Part shown: piece after piece, positions 63,591-64,000 of the stretch
How the letters are laid out: each line of letters starts with the position of its first letter
Numbering within the stretch: the first letter of the stretch is position 1
Source of the DNA: Pollutimonas sp036675275
GTDB lineage: Bacteria; Pseudomonadota; Gammaproteobacteria; Burkholderiales; Burkholderiaceae_B
NCBI GenBank assembly: GCA_036675275.1
Contig: JAKFFG010000031.1
Coordinates: 1 to 64,000, forward strand
DNA length: 64,000 nucleotides
Direction of reading: 5' to 3'
The notes under the pieces: generated by a model
Database searches by the model: none
Told to the model about the DNA's origin: nothing
What the model saw: only the letters and a program-made list of their open reading frames with translations
Program-made: the position numbers and the translations under genes

Positions 63591-64000
63591 CCATAACCCA
63601 ACGGGCTCATCGCAATACGGCGCTATACAGTGTCGCCACTGGCAAGCCTGCCCAGGACGAATTCTGCTCGGACATGATCAAAGCGCTCTCCTCCCGCCCG
63701 CGCTCTCTCTCGCCCAAGCATTTCTACGACGAAGAAGGCTCTGCGCTCTTTGACCGGATATGCGAGCTGCCCGAATACTATCCCACGCGCACCGAACTAT
63801 CATTATTGAAGTCGCATGCCCCCGAAATTGCCGAGTTCCTGGGGCCGGACGCCGAAATCGTGGAGTTCGGAGCCGGTTCTCTTCAGAAGATACACCTGCT
63901 TCTGGACGCGATGGACGCGCCGAGGTGCTACTTGCCCATTGATATCTCCGGTGCGCACCTCTCGGCTGCGGCGTTGGCTCTGCAACGCCGGTACCCCGCG
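63587..64000 (+). CDS. egtD: Histidine N-alpha-methyltransferase EgtD, 5' part
   Basis: 138 codons are in the window; the gene continues past the right edge. The sequence contains SPKHFYDEEGSALFDRICELPEYYPTRTE and the SAM-binding VEFGAGSLQKIHLLLD, both diagnostic for EgtD, which methylates histidine three times to hercynine for EgtB. ATG 63587 overlaps the egtB stop, so the pair is translationally coupled. No egtA, egtC or egtE is seen, as in other proteobacteria with an egtBD pair. Confidence 0.92.
   Translation, partial: MTITQRAHRNTALYSVATGKPAQDEFCSDMIKALSSRPRSLSPKHFYDEEGSALFDRICELPEYYPTRTELSLLKSHAPEIAEFLGPDAEIVEFGAGSLQKIHLLLDAMDAPRCYLPIDISGAHLSAAALALQRRYPA

Overview
The window reads as chromosomal DNA of a betaproteobacterium of the order Burkholderiales, most likely family Alcaligenaceae (Bordetella/Achromobacter/Pusillimonas side). 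This is inferred from two orphan Bug-type periplasmic binding proteins, a GtrA-GT2-ArnT operon resembling the Bordetella lipid A glucosamine locus, many LysR regulators and a periplasmic PaoABC-type aldehyde oxidoreductase. I see no rRNA, CRISPR array or prophage; the only mobile DNA recognised is the end of an IS3-family element at the left edge.

Layout. 0-5 kb: IS end cutting into ureC, then ureF, ureD, ureG and hupE/ureJ. 5-7.4 kb: a DHA2 exporter, a 28-bp site closely matching the XerCD dif recombination site, a small lipoprotein, and a degenerate glycine-tRNA-like gene followed by 13 perfect 7-bp repeats and a hairpin terminator. 7.4-21.5 kb: serine hydrolase, TetR, a YqjI/YqjH-type metal-responsive ferric-reductase pair with a double operator, VOC and DUF899 proteins, NhaR/TerC/Usp, LysR/Bug/M28 peptidase, LysR/pirin/isochorismatase-like hydrolase. 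21.5-27.2 kb: paoABC with divergent mocA- and xdhC-type maturation genes. 27-29 kb: an MsbA-like ABC exporter.

29-42.6 kb is a metal-resistance and envelope region: a leftward copper operon (copA, copB, cupredoxin, cytochrome c, DUF411 protein), a two-component system plus GtrA/GT2/ArnT lipid-modifying operon, a CopZ-type chaperone behind a MerR-type operator, a 19-Cys Csp3-like copper store, and copRS. One 16-bp palindrome (ATTACA-N4-TGTAAT) lies upstream of both copA and copR. A different motif, three direct repeats spaced 11 bp, lies upstream of both the second two-component system and its neighbouring glycosyltransferase operon. So two regulatory circuits can be read directly from the DNA.

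42.6-51 kb holds a GntR/TauE/DUF1634 unit and an IclR-controlled catabolic operon (Bug, enoyl-CoA hydratase, ADP-forming acyl-CoA synthetase, MmgE/PrpD). 51-64 kb holds a PAS-GGDEF protein with a degenerate AADEF motif, a TerC-CBS protein, a leftward mscS-mtfA-DUF1810-chrA run, a DUF3309 micro-protein, aldo/keto reductase, ZIP transporter, SDR, and egtB with the start of egtD (ergothioneine).

The most notable non-coding observation is the dif-like site at 6.5 kb. In a base-by-base hand scan I found 11 copies of CCCTNCCC (reverse complement of the FtsK-orienting KOPS motif) to its right and none of GGGNAGGG, which is the polarity expected if the window lies on one side of the replication terminus.
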